This document shows, piece after piece, positions 14,217 through 15,021 of a DNA stretch of 15,021 nucleotides; within the stretch, counting starts at the first letter, position 1; every line of letters begins with the position of its first letter. The notes beneath the pieces are model-generated. The model saw only the letters and a list, made by a program, of their open reading frames with translations. It did not search any database and was not told the origin of the DNA. The translations under genes were made by a program, and so were the position numbers. Origin of the DNA: Bacillota bacterium (GTDB taxonomy: Bacteria; Bacillota; Clostridia; DSM-8532); NCBI GenBank assembly GCA_023410885.1, contig JAEYPI010000073.1, positions 1-15,021 on the forward strand, written 5' to 3'.

Positions 14217-14229
14217 ATTATACATTATA
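14217..14229 (-). promoter_or_regulatory. Tandem -10 elements of the WG-repeat gene
   Basis: On the minus strand two perfect TATAAT hexamers (14229-14224 and 14222-14217) are separated by one base in an A/T-rich stretch. No strong -35 is seen at 17 bases from either one. They would place the transcription start near 14210, about 75 bases before ATG 14135, with the 14165-14192 hairpin in the leader. Confidence 0.45.
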
Positions 14230-14323
14230 TCATTGAAAAAAGTAACAATAAAAAACCTTTTTGGCCATCACGCAAAAACGGAATAGCCGAAGCTAAGCCG
14301 TTTCCGGACCTTGCTGTAGTCAC

Positions 14324-14361
14324 AATAAGCGGTACTCGGATTTCTCCAAGTACCGCTTATT
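14324..14361 (-). terminator. Long hairpin downstream of the permease gene
   Basis: Arms of 16 bases (14324-14339 and 14346-14361) pair at 15 positions around a 6-base loop. It lies about 120 bases past the permease stop codon. Its ends are AATAAG/CTTATT, so there is a short A/T tract on either side but no long T-run. It may be a bidirectional terminator between the permease gene and the WG-gene promoter. Confidence 0.45.
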
Positions 14362-14372
14362 TCGTTAGTCAA

Positions 14373-14434
14373 CCCCGTTTGACAGATGCCATGAAAACTG
14401 TTTTTACTATTTTACGTACATCTGCCTAACGGGG
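14373..14434. repeat. Spaced 16-bp inverted repeat
   Basis: CCCCGTTTGACAGATG (14373-14388) and CATCTGCCTAACGGGG (14419-14434) are complementary at 14 of 16 positions around a 30-base A/T-rich spacer. Together with the adjacent hairpin, it fills most of the 322-bp gap between the WG-repeat and permease genes (14160-14481), in which I see no gene. Confidence 0.35.
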
Positions 14435-14481
14435 AGCGCTTTGTTTACCGACTTTGCGAGGATTAATAATATTTCCAGAAC

Positions 14482-15021
14482 CTATACTGTCTTTTTAGTA
14501 TTCCTAAAGCATACCCCAATGGCCATGATAACTACAAAAATAATCAAATAATACACGACAGCCATTTTGTGAGCAAGGCATGCAGCGATAACCATAAACA
14601 CACAGCCTAGGATGGAGAGTGTGGGCATGACGAAGCGTTTAAATGTACTTAATCCCTTTTCCTTCTTAATCAGCATAAAGAAAATAGGAATATAGGCGCC
14701 ATAGAGCGTTACGATAGGAAGCTCGGACGTATCAAAGCAGAAAGGACCGAACCATGGATCGGTCAGATTTGCGCCATAAAAGTAAAGTAACCAGAAGGCA
14801 CAAAGCAGCAATCCAAAGATTGAAGAGTTTGTTGGCATATTGGTGACCTTATCTACTTGCTTGAATGCTTCAGGATGAGGCCCTCTGTCTCTTACGGCCA
14901 GGGAATACATGCCGCGGGTACAGCCCAACATTAGTCCATTCAGCGTACCAAGGCATGAAATAATGACAAACACAAAGATCAAGGAACCGCCTACCGAGCC
15001 AAATATATTCTGGAAGGCCAT
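14482..15021 (-). CDS. APC-family amino acid permease, C-terminal part (runs off window)
   Basis: The last 179 residues are present; the frame is open to the window edge, so the true start lies outside and the internal ATG at 15021 should not be taken as the start. The sequence CLGTLNGLMLGCTRGMYSLA followed by VRDRGPHPEAFKQVDK and MPTNSS is the conserved helix-8 to helix-9 region of APC-superfamily amino acid transporters, where a helix with small residues leads into an R-x-x-x-x-x-A-x-x-x-x-x-P loop. About four more hydrophobic helices follow, ending in a short basic tail. Substrate specificity cannot be told from this part. Confidence 0.85.
   Translation of the reverse strand: MAFQNIFGSVGGSLIFVFVIISCLGTLNGLMLGCTRGMYSLAVRDRGPHPEAFKQVDKVTNMPTNSSIFGLLLCAFWLLYFYGANLTDPWFGPFCFDTSELPIVTLYGAYIPIFFMLIKKEKGLSTFKRFVMPTLSILGCVFMVIAACLAHKMAVVYYLIIFVVIMAIGVCFRNTKKTV

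Noticed and set aside
13984..14429. Plus-strand open frames opposite the WG gene start and in the following gap
   Set aside because: They cross the WG gene start, its promoter and two inverted repeats, and show no domain or ribosome binding site.

Overview
The window reads as a chromosomal stretch from a low-to-moderate GC, probably anaerobic Firmicute (Clostridia-like). The signs are strong AGGAGG-type ribosome binding sites, Gram-positive signal peptides, a WG-repeat protein with a Firmicutes-type stalk domain, and gene families common in Clostridia. This is inferred from gene content; no rRNA, tRNA or other taxonomic marker is present. I saw no CRISPR array, no intact insertion sequence and no tRNA.

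Left part (1-5262). A PHP-domain phosphoesterase gene runs off the left edge on the minus strand. It is followed by about 650 bp without an intact gene, which holds a decayed tyrosine-recombinase fragment, repeated ACTGTCC half-sites and a hairpin. An AraC-family regulator (minus) is then divergent from a large secreted CE15-type glucuronoyl esterase (plus), suggesting that the regulator controls this plant cell-wall enzyme. The esterase gene ends at a hairpin terminator.

Middle part (5263-11030). After an unclear stretch comes a small three-helix PQ-loop-like membrane protein and a very strong terminator. Next is a tight, same-strand cluster of six genes: an apparently autoregulated TetR repressor, a flavin-reductase-like protein with a PCP-reductase-like C-terminus, an NmrA-like NAD(P)-binding protein, a DUF1295 (steroid 5-alpha-reductase-like) membrane protein, an unrecognised multi-helix membrane protein, and a soluble protein that weakly resembles ferredoxin-dependent bilin reductases / red chlorophyll catabolite reductase. 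Spacing is short (12 to 57 bp), or the genes overlap or nearly overlap, throughout; one promoter-operator lies at the front and one terminator at the end. The cluster looks like a repressor-controlled reductive pathway for a hydrophobic cyclic or conjugated compound, with a tetrapyrrole as one possibility. This is the most interesting system in the window.

Right part (11031-15021). A well-formed promoter and a structured leader precede a five-helix, cysteine-rich conserved membrane protein of unknown function. Convergent to it is a secreted protein with about 13 WG repeats and a duplicated stalk-type domain. The last gene, also minus strand, is the C-terminal part of an APC-family amino acid permease that runs off the right edge. 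The gap before it contains two prominent inverted repeats.
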